Below, in pieces: positions 33,241 to 40,790 of a stretch of DNA of 64,000 nt (the stretch's first letter is position 1; every line of letters starts with the position of its first letter). Both the position numbers and the translations under genes were made by a program. Origin of the DNA: Streptomyces coacervatus. GTDB taxonomy: Bacteria > Actinomycetota > Actinomycetes > Streptomycetales > Streptomycetaceae. Below the pieces are notes generated by a model. It had not been told where the DNA came from and did no database searches. It saw only the letters and a program-made list of their open reading frames with translations. The stretch is from assembly GCF_029223485.1 (NCBI RefSeq), contig NZ_JARHTP010000008.1:413375-477374 (forward strand), in the 5' to 3' direction.

Positions 33241-34233
33241 TCAGTAATGAACGCGCCGGTCCTCCGAGGTGGCCCTGTAGCGCACGTTCCACAAGTTGCG
33301 GCGGATATAGGTGCGTTGGAGCCAGCGGTCGCGGCCGTCGTGACGTGCCCGGAAGGTGGAGCGCGCATGGACGCCCTTGCGGTTGTTGATCAGCAGGGCC
33401 TGCCCCGGTTCCAGCCGTACGGCGTGGGCGACGGCCCGGCAGGCGTCCTGCAGTGCGTCGAGGGCGGTGCGGGCGCCGCGGGTGAGCGGGCGGGTGCCGT
33501 TGGCGGAGACGGTGATCTCCGGGAAGCGGGCCGCGCCGCTGAGGATGGGCACCGGTTCGGACAGGACGTCCTCGCCGACGCTGCGGGTGTAGCTGCCGGG
33601 CGCGTTGAGGCGGTACAGCGGGCTGCGCAGCGTCTCGACGAGCGGGTCCGGCAGGTGCCGGCACAGGTCGCGGGCGTCGGCGTAGTACGTGAAGGCGTCG
33701 TTGCCCGCGGCGCCGCGCAGGCAGTTGAGGACGAGGAAGTCCGGGTTGGCCACGTCGTAGCGGCCGGTGGTGTCGTAGGTGATGTCGCTGTGGAAGTTGA
33801 GGAAGACCGCGGAGCCCTGGTTGGTCTGCGCCCGCGCTCCCTCGGGCACGGGGACGACGTCGTGGACGAGTCTGCCGTCCTTCTCGGTGAGCACTCCGAT
33901 CGGCTCGCCGAGCAGTCCGGTCAGGCCGAGCAGCACGCCTTCGGCGACAAAGCTGGCCTTGGCGGGGCTCGGCTCGCCGTCGACCGGGGTGGGCGGCAGG
34001 TCCTCGTCCAGCGGCAGGTTGCGTACGAGCATCACGCCCGGGGCGTCGTTGTGCCGGCCGAAGTCCATGATCTGCTGCAGGAGTTCGGTGGGCAGGGCGG
34101 CGAAGATGCGGTGGTAGCGGGTCAGGGCCCGGTCGACGTCCGCGCTCGGGTCGGGCAGCAGGCACAGCTCCGTACCGATGGTGTCGCGTACCCGGTCGGG
34201 CAGTTCGAGGTCGGCGAAGGTCAAGGCGGTCAC
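33241..34233 (-). CDS. Fe(II)/2-oxoglutarate oxygenase, AsnO/VioC (clavaminate-synthase-like) family
   Basis: A 330-residue TauD/TfdA-superfamily protein. The iron ligands are visible as FLNFHSDITYD (His and Asp) and a late His in NNRKGVHARSTFRARHDGRDRW, where the Arg of the last segment binds 2-oxoglutarate. The ending WLQRTYIRRN matches amino-acid beta-hydroxylases such as AsnO and VioC. It probably hydroxylates an amino acid (Asp, Asn, Arg or a methylated analogue), free or carrier-bound. GTG 34233 overlaps the aspartokinase stop by 4 bases, so it is part of the amino-acid cassette. Confidence 0.85.
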   Translation of the reverse strand: MTALTFADLELPDRVRDTIGTELCLLPDPSADVDRALTRYHRIFAALPTELLQQIMDFGRHNDAPGVMLVRNLPLDEDLPPTPVDGEPSPAKASFVAEGVLLGLTGLLGEPIGVLTEKDGRLVHDVVPVPEGARAQTNQGSAVFLNFHSDITYDTTGRYDVANPDFLVLNCLRGAAGNDAFTYYADARDLCRHLPDPLVETLRSPLYRLNAPGSYTRSVGEDVLSEPVPILSGAARFPEITVSANGTRPLTRGARTALDALQDACRAVAHAVRLEPGQALLINNRKGVHARSTFRARHDGRDRWLQRTYIRRNLWNVRYRATSEDRRVHY

Positions 34234-35336
34234 ACTCCGGCGAGGTGGGGCTGCTGCGGTGCGAGGTCCACCAGGGGCAGGTCGATGCGGTCGTGCAGGC
34301 GCTGAGCCATGTGCAGGGCGTCCTCGCCGCTCTCGGCGATGTGGGTGATGACCTTGGAGCCGCGGATCTCGGCGACCGGGACGCCGACATGGGTGCCCGG
34401 CTTGAGGTTCTGACGGCGCTGTACCGCCTCCAGGTCGACGAACCCGCCGACCACCGCCACCCATGGCTTCTCGGTCAGCCGTACGGTGTCGATGCCTGCC
34501 GCGTGGAAGACTCCGTGGGCCAGGTCGGCGCAGTCGTCGGAGTCGTAACCGAGCACCACGGAGCGCTGGTTGAAGACGATCGCCGCCATCTGGTCGCCCT
34601 CCCGGCTGATGGTCGTGCCGCGCGAGAACGGCGCCCGGTTGTAGCGGCAGACGATCTCGATACCGTGCCGCAGGGCGAGCTGCACGGCCCGGCGGTGCAG
34701 CACCTTGGCGCCGTACAGCGACATCAGGGCGGCCATGTTGAAGGAGACCTTCGGCAGCAGCCGTGCGCCCCGGACCAGGTGCGGGTCGGAGGTGTAGATG
34801 CCGTCGACGTCGGAGTGGATCTCGCAGGCGGTGCCGCCCACGGCGCGGGTGACGGCGATCGCCGACAGGTCGGAGCTGTTCTTGCCGAGCCAGGTGGGCC
34901 TGCCGTGCGCGTCGATCGCCTGTCCGCCGGGGACGACGACGACCTCGTACTCGGAGAGGGTCCTGTCCAGCGGTCCGGGGTCGGTCTCGATGACCCGTGC
35001 CCAGAGGAAGGACGAGTTGGTGATGAGGCCGATCTGGTGGCCGGCGAGCACGGTCGCGGTGCGGCCCCTGCGGTGCAGGGCGGTGGCGAGCAGATGGGCG
35101 CTGATCAGGTCTGCGGTGGCGAGCATGCCGGCGGGGGTGGCGTCGTCGGGGTGCGCGTTGACCTCGTGGAGGCGGCCCCGAAGCTGCTCGGTCTCTCCCT
35201 GCATGGCGCTGACCACGACGGCCAGCCGGCGCCCCTCGCGCTCCAGTCGGGCTTCGAGGCCGGCCGCGAGTTTGTCGTAGGCGGCATGGGTACGGAAGGT
35301 GGAGCCGCCGAACTTCAGAATGGCAGCGTCGCTCAC
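34230..35336 (-). CDS. Aspartokinase-like kinase
   Basis: A 368-residue amino-acid kinase with the aspartokinase signature LKFGGSTFRTH at the N-terminus, KNSSDLSAIAVTRAVGG and SDVDGIYTSDP. The C-terminal third (about 245-368) is divergent and does not show a clear pair of ACT domains, so it may lack normal Lys/Thr feedback control. It phosphorylates the beta-carboxylate of aspartate, or possibly of 3-methylaspartate made by the neighbouring mutase. GTG 35336 overlaps the asd-like stop. Confidence 0.85.
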   Translation of the reverse strand: MSDAAILKFGGSTFRTHAAYDKLAAGLEARLEREGRRLAVVVSAMQGETEQLRGRLHEVNAHPDDATPAGMLATADLISAHLLATALHRRGRTATVLAGHQIGLITNSSFLWARVIETDPGPLDRTLSEYEVVVVPGGQAIDAHGRPTWLGKNSSDLSAIAVTRAVGGTACEIHSDVDGIYTSDPHLVRGARLLPKVSFNMAALMSLYGAKVLHRRAVQLALRHGIEIVCRYNRAPFSRGTTISREGDQMAAIVFNQRSVVLGYDSDDCADLAHGVFHAAGIDTVRLTEKPWVAVVGGFVDLEAVQRRQNLKPGTHVGVPVAEIRGSKVITHIAESGEDALHMAQRLHDRIDLPLVDLAPQQPHLAGV

Positions 35337-36376
35337 AGCAACCCCCGGTCGAGGACGGTTTCGGCGATCTGTACGGCGTTCAGGGCGGCCCCGATGCGCA
35401 GGTTGTCGGCGACCAGCCAGAGCCAGAAGCCGCGCGGGTTGTGCGGGGCGACGCGGACCCGGCCGACATGGACGTGGTCCGGGTTGCCCGCGGTCAGCGG
35501 GGTCGGGAAGCGGCCCGGGACGTCCCGGTCGTGGACGGTGACCTCGGGCAGGGCGGCGAGCCGGTCGACCAGTTCGGTGCGGTCGACGGGGGCCGCGGCC
35601 TCCACCCACACCGCCTCGGAGTGGGAGTTGACGACCGGGACGCGTACGCAGGTGGTGGTGACGTCGAGGTGGGGCAGGCCGAGGATCTTGCGGGACTCCT
35701 GGAGCATCTTCTGCTCCTCCATGGTGAATCCGGAGTCCAGCAGCCGGTCGATGAAGGGGACCACATTGAAGGCCAGCGGCTTGCTGAACCGCTCGGCGGG
35801 CAGCTCGGCGTCCGGGTCGTGCAGGGCGAGTTCGCTGCCCTCCTGGAGTTCCTCGATGCCGTGCTGCCCCTGCCCGGAGGCCGCCTGGTAGGTACTGACC
35901 ACCACCTGCCGTATCCCCCACCGCTGTTCCACGGTCCCCAGCAGCCGCACCAGCGGGATGGTGGAGCAGTTGGGGTTGGCGATGATGCCGCTCGCCGGGC
36001 GGCCGGTGAGCACGTCGGCGTTGACCTGCGGGACGACCAGCGGGGTGTCCGGGTCCATGCGGAAGGCGTTGGTGTTGTCGATCACCAGCGCGCCCTGCGC
36101 GGCGGCCGGGCGGGCCCACTTCTCGCTGACGGACGTACCGGCGGAGAAGAACGCGATGTCGACGTCCGAGAAGTCGAAGCCCTCCAGGTCCTCCACGGTG
36201 CAGGTGCGCCCGTCGACCTCCATCTGCCGTCCCGCCGAGCGTGCGGACGCGGCGAGACGTACGCCGTTGTGGCGCAGGCGCCGTGTCTCGATCAGCTCGA
36301 TGAGGGTGTGGCCGACCGCTCCCGTCGCTCCTACGAGGGCGATGCTCGGCGCCTTGCTGTCGCTGACGAAGGTCAT
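35333..36376 (-). CDS. Aspartate-semialdehyde dehydrogenase-like protein
   Basis: A 347-residue enzyme with LVGATGAVGHTLIELI (NADP site), FSAGTSVSEKW and the active-site ANPNCSTIPLVRLLG (catalytic Cys). It also has TYQAASGQGQHGIEEL and the late HSEAVWVE His segment. It reduces the acyl phosphate made by the partner kinase to the semialdehyde. Being next to a glutamate mutase and an oxygenase, it is a pathway-specific copy and not the housekeeping gene. ATG 36376 overlaps the EamA stop (ATGA). Confidence 0.88.
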   Translation of the reverse strand: MTFVSDSKAPSIALVGATGAVGHTLIELIETRRLRHNGVRLAASARSAGRQMEVDGRTCTVEDLEGFDFSDVDIAFFSAGTSVSEKWARPAAAQGALVIDNTNAFRMDPDTPLVVPQVNADVLTGRPASGIIANPNCSTIPLVRLLGTVEQRWGIRQVVVSTYQAASGQGQHGIEELQEGSELALHDPDAELPAERFSKPLAFNVVPFIDRLLDSGFTMEEQKMLQESRKILGLPHLDVTTTCVRVPVVNSHSEAVWVEAAAPVDRTELVDRLAALPEVTVHDRDVPGRFPTPLTAGNPDHVHVGRVRVAPHNPRGFWLWLVADNLRIGAALNAVQIAETVLDRGLL

Positions 36377-37329
36377 CGGGGTTCTCCGATCCGGGTGAGC
36401 GCGGGTGCCGCCGTCTTGTCCCCGGGCGTGCGGCGGCCGCCGGCCGGCAGCAGCCGCCAGCCGAGGTTCACGCCCAGGCCCGCCACGACGATCAGCGGGA
36501 CGCCCAGGGCCTGCAGAAGCGTGATGTGGTGTCCGTAGACGGTGAAGTCGGCGAGGATCGCCACCGCCGGGTAGACGAAGGACAGGACCGCGATCTTCGC
36601 GGTGGGCAGCTTCTGGTACGAGGCGTACAGCAGGATGTACATCACGCAGGTGTGGATCACGCCGAGCCCGACCAGCCAGGCCCAGCCGGCGCCGAGACCG
36701 GCGGTCCTGCCGAGCGCGGTGAACGGCAGCAGCAGCGGGATGCCGACCAACACCTGGGTGAGGGCGGTCAGTTCGGGCCGTACGGACTTCAGGTGCTTGG
36801 CTATGACGGTGGCGAAGGCGTACAGCAGCGCGGCCAGCAGTGCCTGGCCGACACCCACGAAGTAGGCGTCGCCCTTCTTGCCGTCGGCCGAGGTGAGGTC
36901 GGCGACCAGCAGCACACCGAGGAAGGCGAGCACGATCCAGCCGGCCTGGTGGCGGTTGAGCCTCTCCTTGAAGAGGACGAGCCCGAGGATCACGACGTAG
37001 AACGGCTGGGTGTGGTAGACGACCGTCGCCACCGAGATGGACGTCTTGGTGTAACTGCTGAACAGCAGCACCCAGTTGAAGACGATGCACACCCCGCCGA
37101 GGACCGCGAGGGCGAAGGTGCGGCGGGTGAAGTTGTGGTGCTTGAACAGGCCGCGGGCCAGGCAGTACGCGGCGAGGGCGACGGCGCCGAAGACGCAGCG
37201 GAAGAAGACCACGTTGAAGCTGGGCTGGCCGGACTCGACGACGAAGACGCCGAGGGTGCCGGACAGGACCATGGCCGCGGTGAGTTCGACGGCTCCTCTG
37301 GTCTGCTGCTGACTGCTGGGAGTGCTCAC
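36373..37329 (-). CDS. EamA/DMT-family transporter
   Basis: A 318-residue protein with 10 predicted helices and two EamA repeats (about 10-140 and 160-300), for example GGVCIVFNWVLLFSSYTKTS and FVYPAVAILADFTVYG. Members export amino acids and related metabolites. It starts at GTG 37329 with AGGAGAAGAGG. In this cassette it probably exports the amino acid or the final product. Confidence 0.83.
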   Translation of the reverse strand: MSTPSSQQQTRGAVELTAAMVLSGTLGVFVVESGQPSFNVVFFRCVFGAVALAAYCLARGLFKHHNFTRRTFALAVLGGVCIVFNWVLLFSSYTKTSISVATVVYHTQPFYVVILGLVLFKERLNRHQAGWIVLAFLGVLLVADLTSADGKKGDAYFVGVGQALLAALLYAFATVIAKHLKSVRPELTALTQVLVGIPLLLPFTALGRTAGLGAGWAWLVGLGVIHTCVMYILLYASYQKLPTAKIAVLSFVYPAVAILADFTVYGHHITLLQALGVPLIVVAGLGVNLGWRLLPAGGRRTPGDKTAAPALTRIGEPR

Positions 37330-37361
37330 GGTCGGTACCTCTTCTCCTGGGGATCCGCGGC

Positions 37362-38324
37362 TCAGTGCAGGGGCACGGCGTAGTGCAGGCCTCCTCTGGT
37401 CCACAGCTCGTTGGGGCCGCGTGGCACGTCGAGGCCCGAGGTGCGGCCCAGGTTGCGTTCGTACAGGTCGGCGTAGCTGCCCACCGCGTCGAGGACGCGG
37501 GCCGCCCATCGCTCGTCGAGGCCGGCGGCGGGCCCGTGCCGGCCGGCCTGGCGGGCGACGGCCTCGCGGCCCGCGCTGCCGGTGCGGTGGCTCTCGTACT
37601 CGGCGGCGAACAGGAGTTGGAGCACCCAGCGGCAGATGCGGAACCACCCGGGATCGTCGTCCCGCACCACGGCGGCCATCGGTTCGCGGGAGATCTCGGC
37701 GGGCAGGATCCGATGCGCGTCGGGGTCGCTCAGGGTGCGGCGCGCCCCCGCAAGGGCCACCTTGTCGAGGACGTAGGCGGCGCACTCGCCACCGGCGTAG
37801 GCGTGCAGCGCATCGGCCGGGCGGTCGTAGGCGACGGGCCGGACGGCCAGGCCCCTGGGCTCGTACCAGGCGGTGAGGTTGGCGAGCGAGGTGGAGCCCG
37901 TGTGCACGGCCACGCACCGGCCGGCGAGCTGGGCGGGGTCGTCGACACCGGAGCCGGCCGGGACGAGGAAGCCCTCGCCGTCGTAGCAGGTGACTCCGGC
38001 GAAGAGGAGTCCGTGGGCGGCCTCGCGGCCCATGGTCCAGCTGACGTTGCAGACCGTCAGGTCGGCCTGTCCGGCGGCGAGTCGGCTGAGCCGGGCGGCA
38101 GATCCCGCGGGGCGCCAGTCGACAGCTTCCGAGTCGTCGAGTACGGCGGCGGCGACCGCGCGGGCGATGTCCGCGTCGAGGCCGGTCCACCGGCCGTCGG
38201 CGGCGCACAGGGAGAGCCCGGGCTGGCCCTGGGAGACCAGGGCGCGCACGGCGCCGTGGGCGCGGACGGCGGCGAGGGTGCGGACGGCGGCGAGGGTGCC
38301 GGCGAGGGCCGTACGGGCGGTCAT
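37362..38324 (-). CDS. Amino-acid-type PBP2 protein without a clear signal peptide
   Basis: A 320-residue type 2 periplasmic-binding-fold protein similar to general amino-acid ABC binding proteins (GLSLCAADGRWTGLDADIAR, then SRLAAGQADLTVCNVSWTM, GRCVAVHTGSTSLANL and GFLVPAGSG). The N-terminus MTARTALAGTLAAVRTLAAV has arginines through the would-be hydrophobic stretch and no lipobox, so secretion is doubtful. No amino-acid permease or ATPase lies nearby. It may be a cytosolic sensor or an enzyme on this fold (as cyclohexadienyl dehydratase is). ATG 38324 overlaps the stop of the small upstream ORF (ATGA). The 5' end carries a short GCGGACGGCGGCGAGGGT DNA repeat. Confidence 0.7.
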   Translation of the reverse strand: MTARTALAGTLAAVRTLAAVRAHGAVRALVSQGQPGLSLCAADGRWTGLDADIARAVAAAVLDDSEAVDWRPAGSAARLSRLAAGQADLTVCNVSWTMGREAAHGLLFAGVTCYDGEGFLVPAGSGVDDPAQLAGRCVAVHTGSTSLANLTAWYEPRGLAVRPVAYDRPADALHAYAGGECAAYVLDKVALAGARRTLSDPDAHRILPAEISREPMAAVVRDDDPGWFRICRWVLQLLFAAEYESHRTGSAGREAVARQAGRHGPAAGLDERWAARVLDAVGSYADLYERNLGRTSGLDVPRGPNELWTRGGLHYAVPLH

Positions 38325-38527
38325 GCGGCACCCCGCAGCAGCCGGCCGACCAAGTGCCGGCGGTCGCCACGGCGTTCGTCGCAGGCCGACACGGCCGGCG
38401 GCCGGTCGGACGTCAGCATGGCGGTGCATGCCGCGTCCGCGCCCCGCAGAAAGAGAGCGCACCGACCGCGACAGACCCGGCCGCCGAGCACGGCCAAGGA
38501 GTCGGCGACGACCGTGCGGGCCCTCAT
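38321..38527 (-). CDS. 68-aa Cys-rich ORF, copy A of tandem pair
   Basis: A 68-codon frame beginning MRARTVVADSLAVLGG, with GRVCRGRCALF, DAACTAM and SACDERR (four Cys) and ending HLVGRLLRGAA. It is about 85% identical to copy B just upstream and its end resembles the C-terminus of the mutase subunit. It is joined to copy B and to the PBP2 gene by ATGA overlaps, so it is likely translated. Function unknown. It may be a degenerate duplicate. Confidence 0.5.
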   Translation of the reverse strand: MRARTVVADSLAVLGGRVCRGRCALFLRGADAACTAMLTSDRPPAVSACDERRGDRRHLVGRLLRGAA

Positions 38528-38730
38528 GCCGAGCTCCGCAGCAGCGAGCCGACCAGGTCCTCGCGGTCATCACGGCGTTCGTCGCAGGCCGACACGGCCG
38601 GCGGCCGGTCGGACGTCAGCATGGCGGTGCATGCCGCGTCCGCGCCCCGCAGAAAGAGAGCGCACCGACCGCGACAGACCCGGCCGCCGAGCACGGCCGA
38701 GGAGTCGGTGACAACCGTGCGGGCCCTCAT
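38524..38730 (-). CDS. 68-aa Cys-rich ORF, copy B of tandem pair
   Basis: A 68-codon frame beginning MRARTVVTDSSAVLGG, with the same four-Cys middle as copy A and ending ERRDDREDLVGSLLRSSA. The last 18 residues are the same as the end of the mutase epsilon-like subunit except for one position. ATGA overlaps link it to the mutase gene upstream and to copy A downstream. Confidence 0.5.
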   Translation of the reverse strand: MRARTVVTDSSAVLGGRVCRGRCALFLRGADAACTAMLTSDRPPAVSACDERRDDREDLVGSLLRSSA

Positions 38731-40004
38731 GCCGAGCTCCGCAGCAGCGAGCCGACCAGGTCCTCGCGGTCGTAGCGGCGTTCGTTGTAGGCGAGCATGG
38801 TGGTCAGCCGGTCGGCGGTGAGCGGGGAGGTGCAGACGGCGTCGCTGTCGCGCACCGTGACCGGCATGCCGCCCGCCTTCGACCAGCCCAGCATCCCCCG
38901 CTCGTCGATGACGGCGCGGGCGGCGTTGGCATTGTCGCGGTGGAGGCAGTACGGCACGTCGAGGACGCCCCGGGCGAAGGCGGTGACCAGGGCGGAGCCG
39001 ACCGCGCGGCCGAGTTCGAGGGTGGCGTCGATCAGGGTGCGGGCCTCGGTGAGCAGGCCGGTGCGGGTGGGCGGCGGGCAGTTGGTGTCGGCGCAGTCGG
39101 CGGCGGCCTGCCGGGCGACGGCGTCGGCGAACTCCAGGGCCTCGGCGTTCTCCTCGATCGCGGGGATACGGCGGGCCTCGGCGGGCGTCTTGACGATGAG
39201 GCGCTCGGTGCCGCTGTGCACGGCGAGGCGGACGCTGTCCTCGACGAGGCGGTAGGAGCCGATGGGGGTGCGCGGGAAGACGCCCATGTAGGTGTACAAC
39301 GTGACATGCCACTGGACGCCGGGCAGGCGCTCGGCGGCAAGCTCGCGCAGCGCGGCCAGGGCCTCCAAGTCCTGCCCCAGGTGCACCTGTTGGGCGTAGC
39401 TGAGGGAGATCGAACGCAGCCCGTGCTCGTGGAAGAACATCGCCTCCAGGACGCTGAGTGCGACCAGCAGGGAGGGCGGGCAGAGCTGGCCGAGCATGCA
39501 GCCGCCGAAGGTCTCCAGGTGCATGGGGTCGGGGGCGCGGGCGGCGAGTTCGCTGCAGCGGGCCCAGTTGTCGGCGGCCTCGGGGAGGGGGACCCGGCCG
39601 TAGGGCAGGCAGTACGACACCGGGCCGCCCTCGGTGGCGTCGACGCCCGCGGCGACCATGGTGCGGAACAGGTCGAGGGGCAGCGGTGAGCCGTGCCGTA
39701 TCTGCACCGGGAAGGCGTCCCCGGACACCTCGCGCAGCAGGTCGCGTACGGTGCCGGCGCCGTGGGCGAGCAGCGGGAAGCCGTTGAGCTCGGCTCCCTC
39801 GCGCAGGGCGCGGCGGGCGGAGGCGTAGTCGCCGACCCGGGTGTAGCTGTCGAGGGTGACGGTGCCGATGGTGGTGGCCCGGCAGTCGCGCACCGCGGTC
39901 AACCCGGCGCGCATCCGGGCGAGTTCGCCGAAGCCCATGCGCGGCTGTACGACGAGTCGGCCCGCCGCGGTAGCCGTGCGGACGAAGTCGGCGAACCGGG
40001 GCAT
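38727..40004 (-). CDS. Glutamate mutase epsilon-like (catalytic) subunit
   Basis: A 425-residue protein similar to methylaspartate mutase epsilon (GlmE/MutE), a TIM-barrel enzyme that with the B12-binding sigma subunit converts L-glutamate to (2S,3S)-3-methylaspartate. Seen are GTVTLDSYTRVGDYASARRA, LNGFPLLAHG, FPVQIRHGSPLPLDLF, ATEGGPVSYCLPYGR and LETFGGCMLGQLCPP, all typical of the barrel and glutamate site. The start (ATG 40004) overlaps the sigma subunit stop. The C-terminus ends in ERRYDREDLVGSLLRSSA, repeated in the two small ORFs downstream. Confidence 0.88.
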   Translation of the reverse strand: MPRFADFVRTATAAGRLVVQPRMGFGELARMRAGLTAVRDCRATTIGTVTLDSYTRVGDYASARRALREGAELNGFPLLAHGAGTVRDLLREVSGDAFPVQIRHGSPLPLDLFRTMVAAGVDATEGGPVSYCLPYGRVPLPEAADNWARCSELAARAPDPMHLETFGGCMLGQLCPPSLLVALSVLEAMFFHEHGLRSISLSYAQQVHLGQDLEALAALRELAAERLPGVQWHVTLYTYMGVFPRTPIGSYRLVEDSVRLAVHSGTERLIVKTPAEARRIPAIEENAEALEFADAVARQAAADCADTNCPPPTRTGLLTEARTLIDATLELGRAVGSALVTAFARGVLDVPYCLHRDNANAARAVIDERGMLGWSKAGGMPVTVRDSDAVCTSPLTADRLTTMLAYNERRYDREDLVGSLLRSSA

Positions 40005-40468
40005 CAGTGCGGCGCTCCGACGACGAGGGGTTCCCGTACGGCCACTGTCTGGGCCAGCTTGGCGAGGAAGTCACCGAAGGCGGCGAGAGTACGGCCGGCC
40101 GGTTCCTCGGATTCGTTGAAGACGGCGTCGAAACCTGCGTCGAGCAGCCGCCCGCCCTCCTCGGCGTCCGCGCCCCGCACACCGAGCTTGCCGCCGATGA
40201 CGACAGGCAGGGCCGCCAGTTCGGGGTCGCGGCGCAGGGCACGGATCAGGCGCAGGCCGTCGAGGTGGCCGTGGCCGTTGACGGTGCTGAGCACCAGGAG
40301 GTCGGGCCGGTCGGCGCCGCGGCAGGCGTCCATGACGGTGCCGTCCGGCGGGCAGACTCCGAGGTTGGTCACCTCGTGCCCGGCCTCTTCGAGAAGGAGC
40401 TGAAGATAGACCAGATTCCACATGTGCGCGTCGGAGGAGACGCTGGATACGACGATTCGCAGGGACAT
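40004..40468 (-). CDS. Glutamate mutase sigma-like, B12-binding subunit
   Basis: A 154-residue cobalamin-binding protein starting at ATG 40468. It has SSDAHMWNLVYLQLLLEEAG (D13-x-H15, the cobalt-ligand His), a mid loop LSTVNGHGHLDG and VVIGGKLGVRG near the dimethylbenzimidazole tail site. This matches GlmS/MutS of glutamate mutase. The last Gly of the classical DxHxxG reads Asn here. With the next gene it makes 3-methylaspartate, a residue known from friulimicin-type lipopeptides and vicenistatin-type starter units. Confidence 0.87.
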   Translation of the reverse strand: MSLRIVVSSVSSDAHMWNLVYLQLLLEEAGHEVTNLGVCPPDGTVMDACRGADRPDLLVLSTVNGHGHLDGLRLIRALRRDPELAALPVVIGGKLGVRGADAEEGGRLLDAGFDAVFNESEEPAGRTLAAFGDFLAKLAQTVAVREPLVVGAPH

Positions 40469-40552
40469 ACCTTCACTCTTGGATTCGCCCGGGGAAATGT
40501 ACAGGTGCCGCCGAACGGATTTCCCGGGCCGACGACCAGGAATTTCCATACG

Positions 40553-40774
40553 TCAGCTGTCCGGAGTGACCGGGGTGTACGGAGTGCCGAGCAGACCCAG
40601 CCGCGTGGCCGAAACGCCCAGCTGGAAGCGGGTCTTCACGCCCAGCTTCGTGCACATTCCGGCCAGATAGCGGCGCAGCGTGCGGGTGGAGACGCCCAGG
40701 CTGCGGGAAATGGATTCGTCGGACCTGCCGCATTCCAGCTGCCGCAGTATCGCCACTTCGATGTCGGCGAACAC
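40553..40774 (-). CDS. Stand-alone LuxR-type HTH protein (73 aa)
   Basis: A 73-residue protein that is almost only a LuxR-type DNA-binding domain: VAILRQLECGRSDESISRSLGVSTRTLRRYLAGMCTKLGVKTRFQLG. It starts at GTG 40774 with GGAGG 5 bases before. There is no sensor or receiver domain. The HTH resembles the C-terminus of the TrmB/LuxR regulator at 32115 and may modulate it or bind the cluster promoters. It lies between accC (16-base gap) and the mutase genes. Confidence 0.72.
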   Translation of the reverse strand: MFADIEVAILRQLECGRSDESISRSLGVSTRTLRRYLAGMCTKLGVKTRFQLGVSATRLGLLGTPYTPVTPDS

Positions 40775-40790
40775 GTCCGCCTCCGGGTCT

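Larger units (their letters stand above)
38321..38730 (-). repeat. Tandem 203-bp repeat inside the operon
   Basis: Two nearly identical 203-base units in direct orientation, each holding one 68-codon ORF. Because 203 is not a multiple of three, the copies are in different frames, yet every junction is a working ATGA overlap. The 3' end of the glutamate-mutase subunit gene is a third, partial copy of the same end sequence. Confidence 0.75.

Noticed and set aside
37362..38324. Reading the PBP2 gene and EamA gene as one amino-acid ABC uptake system
   Set aside because: No ABC permease or ATPase gene is present in the cassette and EamA proteins do not use binding proteins.
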